The position numbers and the translations under genes were made by a program. Shown one piece after another: positions 36,527-48,424 of a DNA stretch of 64,000 bases; position 1 is the stretch's first letter, and the number at the start of each line of letters is the position of its first letter. This DNA is from Yamagishiella unicocca (lineage: Eukaryota; Chlorophyta; Chlorophyceae; Chlamydomonadales; Volvocaceae), in assembly GCA_003116995.1 (NCBI GenBank), contig BDSL01000170.1:1-64000 (forward strand), in the 5' to 3' direction. The notes beneath the pieces were generated by a model. It was not told where the DNA came from and made no database searches. It was given only the letters and a program-made list of their open reading frames with translations.

Positions 36527-36602
36527 CGGGGGGTACCGCCCTATGTACCGTATGGTACCGCCTTGATACCGCACCATGTACCGTATGGTATCGCCCTGGT
36601 GC
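36527..36602. repeat. Palindrome-rich short repeat
   Basis: Four-fold recurrence of ggtaccgcc / tatgtaccgtatggta style words (ggggtaccgcc, gtaccgtatggtaccgcc, gataccgcaccatgtaccg, tatggtatcgcc). Two roughly 35-base units are each partly self-complementary around gtaccgtatggtac. Confidence 0.7.
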
Positions 36603-37524
36603 CGTTCTGCCCGTGATTGACGCCCTTATGCTGGTGGGGTTGCCCGGGAGGCGTATGGCGAAGGAGGGGCTGCCGTAATGCTGTACGAAGCTGATGCCCG
36701 GGGTCCCGATGTGTCTCCAGAAGTAGGGGCGGCCTGCGACGGAAAGCACGCGAATGCGTGCGGAGCTGCGCCGCGACGGTGTGAAAGCTCCGCAGCTTGC
36801 ATGGCGCACAGCCGGCATTGCGCACAACCGGCGGGGCCTCGCACCCAGGCTCACACATTCGTCTGGTATGGTACTGTCGCCGACAAACCTAACCTGGTCA
36901 GATTATCCTCAGCCCAAATCCATAGCCCAGTTACGTTGGCCTTACGTACTGCGGACAGGACAATAATTACATTTGAGCAGCACATGCCATTCCAACGACA
37001 GGTTTGGAACGTACCCATAACCCTGACGACCGCCCACCCTTGTGTGTGAAGGACCGGACGACATGTGTGCGGGGTCCCGATCGGGCGTTGTTGCGTGGTG
37101 ACAGGTTTTACCCTTGCTTATTTACGCTTCTCGTCCCGGGGTGGGCATGTTCTGCTCGGAGCTTGTGTTTCCTGGGGTGAGAGCCGGACAATTGTTCTGG
37201 TTGTATCGTGGCGGCTCTCAACTCGTTCTCCGGTGGTCGGTTCCCAAGAGGTATCCAGTGAGGTACAGTGCAATCCCCCCCTTGGTACTGGCTGCTGCTG
37301 TTTTTGCGTCCTTGCGTCTGGACTGTTGACAGGTGTCTTGGCGGTTTGGTTTAGTCTGCAGCCTATTGTAAAAACACCACTAGTAGTTGCGACATGAGGG
37401 CAAAATACGAGTTGCTGCTGGCAGCCTTGGTTTTGGTTCGATTTTCTGTTAAGCAAGATAGCTCTACGTGGACAGGCATGGGGCGCCACGTAGTAAATGG
37501 GTGTCGTCGAATTAGGGACCTCAG

Positions 37525-37590
37525 CAGTAGTAGTAACCGGTACGTTAGGTTCCAGACGAAAAGGCAGAACCATTGGGTACATCGCGGCAG
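37525..37590 (-). mobile_element. LINE terminal-sequence copy, minus orientation
   Basis: The reverse complement reads ccaatggttctgcc, then cgtctggaacc, then ggttactactactg. This matches the terminal sequence of the element at 58.8 kb. It is 5'-truncated and diverged. Confidence 0.5.
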
Positions 37591-38157
37591 TGTTGGTTGT
37601 GGGAAGCATCAGGTCCAGCCCGGACCCACACCGATCCGATTCCGATCCTAGCCAGGCGTAAATAGTATTACTTGTATTATTGGCAGGCAATGTGATGACA
37701 GGGGAGGGAGGCAGTGGGATGATGAGAGGCAGTCGCCGTTCGGTTTCTTGAGTCCACTATGTAAGGCCTTTGCGGGTATCAGTGACAAGCCTCACAATAA
37801 CGTTATAGAATGATACCGCATTCAAAAACGTACAGGTGTCAGTAATGTACAGAGAAAGAGCTTACGCAGGCCGAACTCAGCACGCAGCACGCCACGACAG
37901 TTGGATCCATGCGACATGGCACTTGCCAAATGGCAATGCATCATGCCGTAGCCACCGAATTCCCACGTTCATCCTTCGCTTCAAGGTAGAATGCAGCGTT
38001 TATGATCCGGCTCCGCCTGTGGGCATGCCGTGAACCTCTTACAGTACGCCGAGTCTCACGTTTGACGGCACCATAGCCCGCATAGCTATGGTTGGCGAGG
38101 CATTTATGCGGCACAGATAGGCAACGCACATATTCTGGCATATTAGCATACCGGATA

Positions 38158-41100
38158 ATGGCAGAGACCAGCGCTGGACTGGGGGAGACCACTCCAGTGC
38201 TCAGCTTGCTCCACGTGAGGCCGCTTTTACCTAATGAGCAGGCCGCAGCATGCTGCAATATTGTCACTGCTGGCGAGAATGAGACAGTAAGTTCCTGCAA
38301 CGGTGCCAGAAGGCTTGGCCGCGAGCATGATACGCACTCGCCCCCCGGCCAACGTGGCCATGCCATCTCAACGCTTTTGGGAAAGATAGTTTATAGTAAT
38401 TGCACCTGTATGCGAAAGCTTACCATCCCATGGCCGGTACCGGTAGGAGTTTGATTTTACCACCGCGTTTGCGGCCGGCTGACACCTCCAATCGCTTCAG
38501 CGCGACTGCTGTAGGAAAATTTACGCTGTGGATGGCCTATGTCATTTGGTCATTAGGGCCTTGATTTTTGCCTAGCTGTTCTTGCTGCTTTGTCGTAACT
38601 CCTATGCCGCTCCCCTGAGTTCGTGCGCATGGAGGGGCGACGGGTTCTCCCTTTCCCCAGGACAGCCCTCGAACAGGACCCCCCTATGCCCCTTCGGCTT
38701 ACAGTATTGAATAACGGCGCGGTATATATACGAAACCCATCCCACGTCCACCGGCAATCCCAAACTCATAAGCCTTCATACCACTGTTGCCATCGTAGGT
38801 CAATGTACAGGGCCGGCTGTATGCGTTCGACTGTGTTGTGGGCGAGGGCGGCCACTCTCGTCGGCACATGTGCGAACAATATATACAGCCGCTTGTACGC
38901 AACGTCTGTAATGGCGTCAACTGTGCCGTACTCGCATATGGGCAGACGTCCAGCGGGAAGACTTATACCATGGGCATCGGCAAAGAGCAGCTACAGGCAC
39001 TGAGCAGCGGCGATGAAGATGCAGTTGGAGACCTGGTAATACCCTACGCACTGCGGCAGCTCTTTTGGAACGTGGAGGCGGCGCGGGGCCGGCGCACATT
39101 CACGCTGTTAGTATCATTCGTGGAGGTGTACATGGTGGGTGTGTCGGTGGGCCAGACACCCTTGTCAGCATGTCTCAGGCAATCCGCTCGTTATCGCCAA
39201 GTATGGGTTGGTTGACGGGGGACTTTGTCTGCCGCGTCGGGCTGGATTAGGCCGGCAATATTTGGTGTCAGGTCGTGGAAGCGCCGAAGTCAGACGGCAT
39301 ACCGCGCCCGTGCGGTTGGCTTCCTTCGCGCAAGCGCATGAACGGGCGCCCTTCGCCCCGCTGGGCGTGCCCCATCACCAGCGCACCCATGCCTGTTTGT
39401 ACCCACTGCACCACACTATGTATCGTTCAGGTCACAGCAACATCGTCGCTGCAGGTTTTCGCGCTTGACCTGGTCACGAAATATTCCAACCCTGCGACCT
39501 GTATCCAGGAAAAATACTACGACCTGCTAGCCCGGCGGCAGCCGGTGGTTGCCAAAACCAGATGCGACGGCGAGGTGATGTTAGTGGGCGCGCAGCTGCG
39601 GCAAGTGACCAGCATGGAAGAGATCATTCGGCTGCTGCAGGTGGGGATGCGTGCGTGAAGTCCCGTGATGGGGGTGGGGACTGCTGGTGCACGCGATAAG
39701 GCAACACGACCTGGATGGCAGGTCTGAAGCGTGGTGCGTGCGTGTATAAGGGGCGGACGGTTGCAGGGATGGCAAAGTGTGCAGCGGACTAGATGCACTA
39801 TTTGTCTTGATAAAAGAACGGCCTGGAACCGTGCAGTGTCCTGGATACGGAAGCGCCATAGCTGTGGCCCCCTTTCTTTCCTACTGGCAGTACTAAAATC
39901 CCGTTTCCAAACCATTTACCCGCTTCCAAACCATTTGCAGTTTATCGGTGACCCTTATACCACAAACCCTTTATACCACAAACGATGGTCGTGACCATAC
40001 ACCAAACCCTCCCTCCCTCCACAAACCCTCCCTCCCTCCACAAACCCTCCCTCCCTCCACACCACCATCAACCCAGATTGGTGGCCTCGCCCGCATCACG
40101 AAGGGTACCAACCAGAACGACCGCTCCAGCCGCAGCCACGCGGTCCTCACCATCCACGTGCAGAGCCGCGCTGCTGCGGAGCCCGACTCCCCACAATCAA
40201 TCCCAGCAACCGGCGCAGCGCCCGCGCCTGGCTCCCCAGGCCACGTCCACACCGCCGCATCCACCACGTCCTCGTGCTCGCCCGCTCCCTCAACCCCTAC
40301 GTCATACCCTGCGCCGCCGGTGCGGACGTGCGCCGCTGTCGACTCGGACAGCGGTGGTGCCGCGCTGAGCGCGGCCCTGGCGGCGCCGCCGCTGTCCGCG
40401 AAGCTCCACCTCGTGGACCTGGCGGGATCCGAGAGCGTGGGCCGCGCTGGCACAGTGGGCCTGGCAGCCAAGGAGGGCAACAACATCAACCTCAGTCTGA
40501 TGACGCTGCGCAACCTCATACAGATGCTTGCGGCACCCAAGGTGGGTAGCGCGTGGGGACACGGGAGGCGGTGGGGATGTGCGCGGTGGCTGGCTTTGGA
40601 GATGCAGGGGCGCAACCTGATACTGAACCCGATATGGCCGTACTCAACCCGATATGGCCACTGTTTACTGCTGTTGTGTTGTTAAGGACACGTCAACTGA
40701 GCAGCCCGGCCCCAACCTCAAGCTGGCAGGGCGCCCATTCGACTCGTTGACAAACCTGGTAATCCACCGGCCTATCCGTGCGAGCATCGGATCTCCGCAT
40801 GCCACCAAAGCTGCCCCTGAACATGCCAGTGCAGCTGTTTCCCCTGACTGCATCCCTTCTGAAACAGCTTCGTGTGCTTCGATCGCTTACTATCGCTGAC
40901 CCCACGGGTAATACCGCAACCTGCCTCCTCGCCTAACAGCCGCAGACTGCCACCAAGGTGGTGCTCCCCTACCGGGATTCGAAGCTGACAACACTGCTGC
41001 GTGACGCTCTGGGAGGTAACAGCTCCACGCTGTTCGTGGCGTGCATCAGTCCCGCCGACGCGAACGCGGCCATGACGGTGTCCACGCTTGAGTTCGCGAC

Positions 41101-44100
41101 CGCCGCGCGCCGAATCCGCACCAAGCCCGCCGTCAACATCGGAGGAGCGGGCAGCACGGAGGTGTTGGAGTTGCACCGCATCATCCTCAAGTGAGTGTGC
41201 GCGCGGGCCGCACTGGCAGGTCGCACGTGCTGAATTCCGGGGATGCAAACACCATGGTGTGCTCCAGGGTTTGACAAACTCCCTGGTGTCACTGACCCGC
41301 GCAGGTTGCGAAGCGAGCTGGACCAGATGCGCCGACAGGTGCTTCCGAACCCCAACAGCCCGCTGCACAGTCCCCGCAGGATGTCGGCAGTGCGCACCAG
41401 CATGTCCTTTTCCGCTGCAGTCGCCGCCGCTTCCATGCAGCCTTCCATGCAAATCCCATCACCGGCGCAGCCGCCGTCTGGAAGCACGTTCCTCAGCCAG
41501 CAGCAGCAGCTCTCCCACCTTCTTCCCCCGCTGTCCACCGGCCGCCGCACCAGCGCAGCAAGCACTCCGGCGCCGCGGCCGCCAAGGATGTCGGCCAACG
41601 GCGTGGCCAGCGTTAACACGGCCATGGGCAGCCTCGGCATCTCGACGGCAGCGACGGCCGGACCAAGGTTCTCCCCCGGTGGGTCTCACATGTGGAGTGG
41701 GCTGCCGGAGGACTGCGGCCTCGCCCCGCAGGCCGAGGGCGACCCAGGCGTCCTGGCGGATTCGGAGTCAGGGGACGGAGGGGGCGGGTCCGAGCACGAG
41801 GGCGGTAAGCACGATGGAGGTGAAAAGGCTGGTTTCCAGGTGCCAGTGCGCGAATCGTTGGCTATCGGAGATGGATGCGCAGACGTCCTGGCGGATGTCC
41901 TTGACCCGCTCTACAAGCACAGCGCGAGGGGCACCAGCAGACGCAGCTCCCGCTGCCGCAGCACCAGCAAACGCTGCGGCAGAGCTGGGCAGCAGCGCTA
42001 TGATGGAGACGCTGGCGACTCCTGCCCCAGTGCTGCTAGCTCTCCACGCTCCGGCAGCGCGCGCCTGCGCCGCTCTAACTCGAGCAGCAGCACCCTCTCC
42101 GGCGTCAGCGCCGGCGGCAGCAACAGCCTCATCAGCATCTCGTCATACGGCGGCAGTGGCAGCTCACCTGATGAGTGGTACAGCGTGGCGCAGCTGCAGC
42201 AGCGCCTGGTGCTGCTGGAGGCGGAGAACGAGCATCTACAGAAGCATGTGGTGAGTTCCTATGTGCAGAGGACGATTCCAGGCGGCAGTGTAGGCTTGCA
42301 GCACGGGGCCCTGTCAGCCGCAGCAGCGGTCGAGTATAAGAACTGGGTCGGTTGGGAGGAGCACTTGCGAGCTTGCTCCCGGTCGTTTCCATCAGGTGTA
42401 TGAATTGAACTACGTTACCGTGGGCCCGGAGGCACGCGGGTGACTGACCTGACAAGAGCCTAACGACCGTACCGTGGTGATGCCCTGCAGGGACACCTGT
42501 CCGCGGTCATTCGGGACATGCGATCCCAAATGGACGATGCGCACTCGGTTCGCACAGCTTCGGCGTCCCCGCTGCCCGTTACGCCGGGCGTCCCCCGCCC
42601 GGTCCGCAGCAGCGTGAGCGGCGCCAGCGTCCTGGGCCAGTCCATGCTGGCGGTTACGACGGCAAGGCTGCAGCGCATCGGCGCCTCAGTCGGTGGCGGC
42701 GCTGCACGCATGTCCCGGACGCCGATTTCGCCCCAGCAAGAGACATCGCCGTACGGCTGCCTGCCTAAGCTGCCCCCCTGGTGGGATTCCACGACACGGA
42801 TGTCCTGCGAAGGCACCCCTCCGAATCGAATCGACGGCCGCTTTCCGGGGCGCCAGGGGCCTCTCCGGGAGGATCAGCCGCAGCAGACCCAGGACCCCTC
42901 GCCGCCCAGGTGGAGCCGGTCTGGTGCGGGCGAAGCCAGGATCGATCCAGGGTGCTCGCAGGGGCGTTACAGCTGCGGCGGCCCCACCTCGGCACTGGCT
43001 ACATCGCCGCCCACAGGGCTGGTCGCCCATCCTTCCTTGCAACGCCAGCTGCTGCCGGCGGCGCTGGACCCAAACGTGGCCTTCGCTATGAAGACCCTGG
43101 CGGCCAGCCCCTCCCCAAATTCTATTCCATACCGGCGGGCGTCTGGGGCCGCTCCCATCTCAGGTCAGAGTGCCTGGGAGGTCAATGGGCCATTGCAGCA
43201 GCTACCGGAGGAGGTGGATACCGCTGGGGCGGAGGACGTGTTGTCCTTACCCGCCGAGGCGCCCTGCGTCACGGTCGACGCCCCAGCCGACGTCGCACCT
43301 GCGCTGGCGGCATCGGAGGCTGATGCGGCGTTTGCGGCGGCGTCGGAGATGGAGTCGCAGGTGCAGGCGGAAGCCCCGGGCGCCCTGATGGCGCCCATGG
43401 AGCTGCCGCCGGTTGAGGAGCTGGAGAGTCGCCTGCTTTCTATGCTGACCTGGTGCGTCAACCATGGGGCTCGCTCATCGGGGGTTGTCGACCCACGACA
43501 AGTTCGGTACTTGCCGGATGCAGCGTAGTCGCTGGATTCTTGTAATCTGCGGACCCATGGGTCACGACCGGTCACGACTCCCCATGCCGCGTCCTTGCAA
43601 TTGACGTACCTCCCTGCCTGCAGGATCGGGCAGCACGTGGCAGACATGGAGTCAACGCTCTTGGCGCAGAAGGCGGCGCTGCGGGAGCTGCTGGCGGCAC
43701 AAGGCCTCACCGTCAGCGCAGCTGCGGACGGTTTGCCCTCCCTGGACACATTGCAGTACTTCGCTGCGCAGCAACTGGCGGGCGTAGAGGCTGAGCTGGC
43801 GGGTCTCAGCGATGCTAGCTGTGCGGCCAGCCGCCAACAAGCCGACACGAGCCATGATGGCGAAGCCCTGGATGCTCCGAAGCCGTGGGCGGAGACGGCG
43901 GACGCAAGGTAGGGCGGCGCGTAAAGGCTTGCTGGACAGCAAGCAGGCACAGGCTTCGGCATAGCTGTGCGTTTCGCAAGAGCCCCAACACTGCACGAGC
44001 AAAGCACACTCAGCGCCCATCCCCGTGCCCTTCATGCCCCTGTCACGTCAGGCGCGCCGAATTGCTGCGAGCCCGTACGGGCAGCCTGAGGGAGCTGCAG

Positions 44101-47100
44101 CTGGGACTCCATCGAGCGACCGAATTGGAGGTACGTACGAGGCTGGGCTCTGGGCTGATGGGCATGAGCCGTGTACGAGGCTGGGCTCTGGGCTGATGGG
44201 CATGAGCCGTGTACGAGGCTGGGCTCTGGGCTGATGGGCATGAGCCGTGTACGTGTATGGGAGGCGCCACAGAAGCCGGCGCACTGCCGTGGCAGGCACT
44301 GCGTCATCCAGGCAGACGGGTCAAGGCTAGACGAGGCTTTAGGTCAAAAGCGGCTGCTAGCTACCGTACGCATGTCCACCTCTTTGGGTGGACATGAAGC
44401 TACGTTCCCCTGGCTGGGTATTCATGCTGCTGCCCCTCTCGCATGGCGCTCCTCAGACCTCCCTGGAGCTTCAACGCGAGATCCAAATGCTGGTGGCGGT
44501 GTATGCCGGGCTGTCCGGCAGTGAGGATCTTGGCGTGGCCACGGGGCCGGCAGTTGCTCGCGCCGCAGCAGCCGCGGAACAGCAGCTGCAGAGCCTGCGG
44601 AGGCAGTGGCGGCAGCAGACAATGAAGGTGCGGGGCCACATGGATGGGTGCGGGGCCACATGCGCTTGCGCCTGCCGGTCTATGCGTCAATCCGTTGACA
44701 CGCGTAGTGATATGGCCACTGTGATCGGCAATCCTGCAGGCAACGTTGGTAAGCCGCTGAAAGTTTCCGGGCATATTTAAGTCCCGCAGGGGCTTGGGAA
44801 GTGTTGGGTAGGCATTTTATCGGCAGGCCAATCGAGCGTGTGTTGCCTTCGATATGTTCACGGTCTGGGGCGCTCCATGCGTTCCTGTGTTCCTCGCACA
44901 CTGTTACCTACCCGTCGATGGACACACTTGTTGATTCCTAGGTTAAATCCGCACCCCACGACACGCAACAAGCCGCCAAGTAAACCCTAACCGGCCCACT
45001 TCAAACCCTAATCTCCTTCTGGATCCGCAGGATGCCGCGGTCGCCCGCGAGAAGCTCCGCGAGATGGAGGCCCTGTCGGGGCCTCCCGCACCACACCACT
45101 TCGGCGTCGTGTTGCCAGTGGCGCGGGGGAGCAGCGGCGGAGGCAGCGCCACGGCGGGCCTGTCAGCGACGCCGTCGTTGACGCTCTCCACGCAGACCTC
45201 CATGCGCAGCATGGGCGCTCCGTCGTGGGCGGCGTGGGGCCCAGCGAGCGGCGGCGCGGTGTTCCTCGAAACGGGCGAGGAGGACGAGGAGCCGGAGTGT
45301 GAGCGCGTGTCCGCAAGCACGTCGCCGAGGGCTGGCCCGACGACGATCTTCTCGTCAATGTTTGCGCCACTGCCGCCGCTGCCACCACCGGCGGCGCCGC
45401 AGCAGGCGCCGTCGCTCCTGTCCCACTTCTTACCGGTGAGGAGGTGTCCGGGTGTTCGCTTTTGAAGCCGGATGGCGTTAGACAGGCATGTCGGCATCAG
45501 GGAATGAAGATGGGGTCACAGGTTTCCAGTGGGACACGAAAAGTGCCCTCTCATCCACCACCTGCGCGGCCCCCTTGGCCGCCCACCAGGGCTCCCCATA
45601 CCTCCCCTCGCGTGCGCCCACCGTTGCTGTGCCGTACACCGGTGCTCTTTCCCGCCCTGCCGTACCCAGTCTCTGACTCCTGCGATCGGCTGGCGCCGCG
45701 GCACCAGCAAGGAGGCGGCGCAGCAGCCGCAGGCGCAGCAGCCAGTGCAGCAGGCACAGCTGCAGCACCTGCCATCTCAGCTGCAGCGAAGCGGCGGTGC
45801 CACGGGGCATGGCGGTGCTGCTCGTCGTGTTATGGTGAGCTGAGAGGAAATCCCTGGGTCGCGTGTTGGTGAGCGGATGCATGGGAGGCACTTATCGCCT
45901 GCGTGAACACTGCCCTAGCTGCTGAGGCACTGAGGCACTGCGCCGTGAGGAAACGAATGTGGGTCAAATGGAGTGTGCGGACACTTTTAATCAAGCGGTT
46001 CGGGGGGCCTTTCGTGGGCCACCTGGTAAGGAGCAGCACAACGGCTTCACTTTTCCCAAAATATTTATCCATCCACCTGTCGTGTGACAATCGTGTCACA
46101 CTGTCACACTCCGCCACAGGTGCAGCTCAGCCAGGTGGGCCCCTGGCTTGACGCGCTTCTGGACTACGAGACGCGGCTGCAGCAGTACGGCAGGGTGCTC
46201 GCAGGCGCGCTGCAGGTGCGGTGCCGATGAGTCGTGCGGAGGGCCGGACCGCGTCATGACAGGTGGCGGTTTGGGTCATGGGCCTTATGGCTGCCGCAAC
46301 ATTTAGCAAAGGTGCCGAGGAGGTCCGATGAGCATAACAGCAACGAGGGGAGTTGCGGATAAGATGCGCACGCTCGCTGGCCCGGTTAGATGCTGAGGCG
46401 CAACCCAATCTTATAAACTCGCTCATAAACTATGCCTGCACCTGGCGCTTCTGGACATGACGTTTTTATTTCTGCCTTTGCTGGCTACCGGCGTCGGCTG
46501 GACTATTCCTATTCCGTCCCCACTTCCTTCACTCAACTTCAACCCACGCCTGCCTGGTCTCCGGTTGCAGGAACGTGAGGCGGTGTACACACAGCTGCAG
46601 GTACGAAGGACGGGCTGGTAGAAGCACAGCACCGCCCATGCCCCTACTCCAGTCGATTCCGCCGGTTCGCTGAATGCTGCTGCTTGCATCGCCCCTCCAG
46701 CGCATGCCTGCATCTGTGGGGATCCAACGTGCCACTTGCGTATACCATCCGCACATCCCGTACGACCACGTACCGAGATAGCGCGGCTTCTTCCTGTCGT
46801 CAATACTTCAGTGCGCTGTATGGCACCCGCACCCTTACTAACCACAGCGCTGATAATCCTCTTGTAGGAGGTGGAGCGCGAGCTGTCTGAGGTCACTGAG
46901 GCAGCACTGGCGGGCGGCTTTGCGGCCAACGCCGACGGCACAGCCCCAACTGCTGCCACCGCGGCAGCCTGGCGGGCGGCCGCCAGCCCAAGCCGAGGCG
47001 GGAACGAGGGCCGCACCGAGGGCGGCGCCTCGTTCGCCGGCTGGATGTCCTCACCGATAGGTGCTGTCATGGTGGGCGCCGACCCCTCGGTGCGCCAGCA

Positions 47101-48424
47101 CGCGACGCTGCTCGCCGTACGACAATCCAAGCTGCAGAAGCGGGTAAGTCCCCGATGTCTGCCACCTCAACACACACGCCACTTCCCTCCCCCGCAAACC
47201 ACCCTCACCCTAGACGCAGCTGCCGGGCCTTCCACCGTTGCCATGTAGGCCCCGATAACCCTACCCCCACGGTTCACCGCCTTCGGCCCGGTCCCTCGAC
47301 ATTCCCCCACATGCTGGTGCCTGCTACCCTTGGGGCATTGCCCTCCTAAGCCGTGCCCTGCCTGCCGGCCTTACCCTGCCTTCATCCGGCCCTCTGCCTC
47401 GTGTGTATTGCCAACAATGGCCAACACGCCTTTCCACCTGTGCTACCCACCCTCCACCCTACTGTCCTGTCCTCGTCGTGTCAACGGTTTGTATGCCACC
47501 CGCCACCCTCCTGTCCTGTCCTCGTCGTGTCGACGGTTTGTATGCCACCCCCCACCCGCAGCTGGAGGAGCTATGCATGGACGTCGCGTCGCTGCAGCTG
47601 GCCATCGTAGAGACGCAGGAGGCGGGCTCTGCGGCGACCAGCGGCGACGAGTGGTGGGCATGCGTGCCGTCGCTGGGGCTGGCGCGACCCGCCCTGCGGC
47701 TGCTGCTGGAGCGGGCTGCGGAGTACCGGGCCGCGTTCCAGGACGCACTGGCGCGCGCTGACAAGCTGGAGCAGCAGGTGCGGGAGGGCGGCAGCCCCCA
47801 GGCTGAGCAGCGGGGACTGGGTCGGGGGAGGATCTTGCGGCGATCACCAGCGATACACAGCTCCAGTTTATGCTGGCCTGCGCATACTAAGCAGGCCGCT
47901 CCTTGCGGTTGGTGGCGCGGCTGGTGGCGCGGTGCCGTGGCCTCTGGGCTGGGGCATGCGGTTGCGGTTCATTGATGGACGGGGAGCTCGCGATTGTCAT
48001 GCTGCCGTCGGTCGCAGCGTTCGTGCCAGGTGCCGTGACGTAACGCCCTGATTTCGCACCCCTATGGCAGGTTGAGGAGATTGGGTTGCAGTACCAGGAG
48101 GCGGAGGCGCGCCTTGCGGTGTACTCCCTGGAGCTGACGGCCACCCGGGCCGCGGCCCTGGCGGCAGTCGCGGGGCCGGGGCTCAACAACTCACTCAGCG
48201 ACGCAGTGTCCGTGCTCCTCCAGCAGCAGCAACAGCAGAAGCAGCAAGACGGCCGGGGCCGCGCCGACAGCTCGACGCACTGGACCTCCCCCAGCAGCGC
48301 AATGCTGCACTCAAACAGCGGCTACGGAGCCAGCGTAACGGACTTGGTGGACGGCAGGTACAGCGCCGCTGGCTCGCCTGCGACGCGGGCGGCGCACGTG
48401 GGGGCTGGGATAGCGGCCAGTTGA
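38158..48424 (+). CDS. Kinesin with N-terminal motor, kinesin-4-like
   Basis: ATP-driven microtubule motor. Exons: 38158-38286, 38799-39134, 39509-39640, 40077-40541, 40946-41190, 41305-42250, 42491-43452, 43624-43908, 44052-44130, 44457-44627, 45031-45435, 45712-45834, 46120-46215, 46571-46600, 46868-47143, 47562-47777, 48071-48424, giving 1749 residues, in phase. Motor motifs: VRPLLPNE; P-loop [27 protein letters not shown] across a junction; switch [11 protein letters not shown]; switch [48 protein letters not shown], then [16 protein letters not shown]. The last blocks resemble kinesin-4 (KIF4/KIF21). Long Ser/Pro/Gly-rich disordered stretches (exons 6-7) alternate with Gln/Glu/Leu-rich coiled-coil segments. 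No tail domain recognised. A roughly 75-residue low-complexity insert separates switch I and II. The acceptor at 40946 has an in-frame alternative at 40940, adding Pro-Gln. The exon 12 acceptor is the least certain. Confidence 0.9.
39995..40066. repeat. Pyrimidine-rich tandem repeat in kinesin intron
   Basis: Three copies of caaaccctccctccctcca just upstream of the acceptor at 40077, preceded by ataccacaaac doublets at 39957-39985. It forms an extended polypyrimidine tract. Confidence 0.85.
44127..44252. repeat. 38-bp tandem repeat in kinesin intron
   Basis: Three near-identical copies of a 38-base unit (gtacgaggctgggctctggg followed by ctgatgggcatgagccgt), starting at the donor of the 44052-44130 exon. 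Each unit therefore repeats a gtac splice-donor-like start. Confidence 0.92.
47450..47556. repeat. ~49-bp direct repeat in kinesin intron
   Basis: Two copies of ctgtcctgtcctcgtcgtgt followed by cgacggtttgtatgccaccc, directly before the acceptor of the 47562 exon. Confidence 0.85.

Larger units (their letters stand above)
36446..38157. other. Kinesin upstream region with repeat remnants
   Basis: No gene recognised. It contains a short palindrome-rich repeat at 36527-36602 and, at 37525-37590, a minus-strand match to the LINE terminal sequence. A weak plus-strand similarity to the same element's 3' UTR (cttggtactggctgctgctg) lies at about 37270-37310. The kinesin promoter must lie in the last part, but I see no TATA box. 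Confidence 0.4.

Noticed and set aside
41088..42254. Second long plus-strand frame (about 388 codons) overlapping kinesin exons 5-6
   Set aside because: An out-of-frame shadow. The frame beginning at 41305 continues the kinesin in phase (RSELDQM) and links to both neighbouring exons.
42693..43323. Plus-strand frames in the kinesin exon 42491-43452
   Set aside because: Alternative frames of a GC-rich exon. The chosen frame keeps phase at both ends and resumes a helical segment after the next junction ([11 protein letters not shown]).
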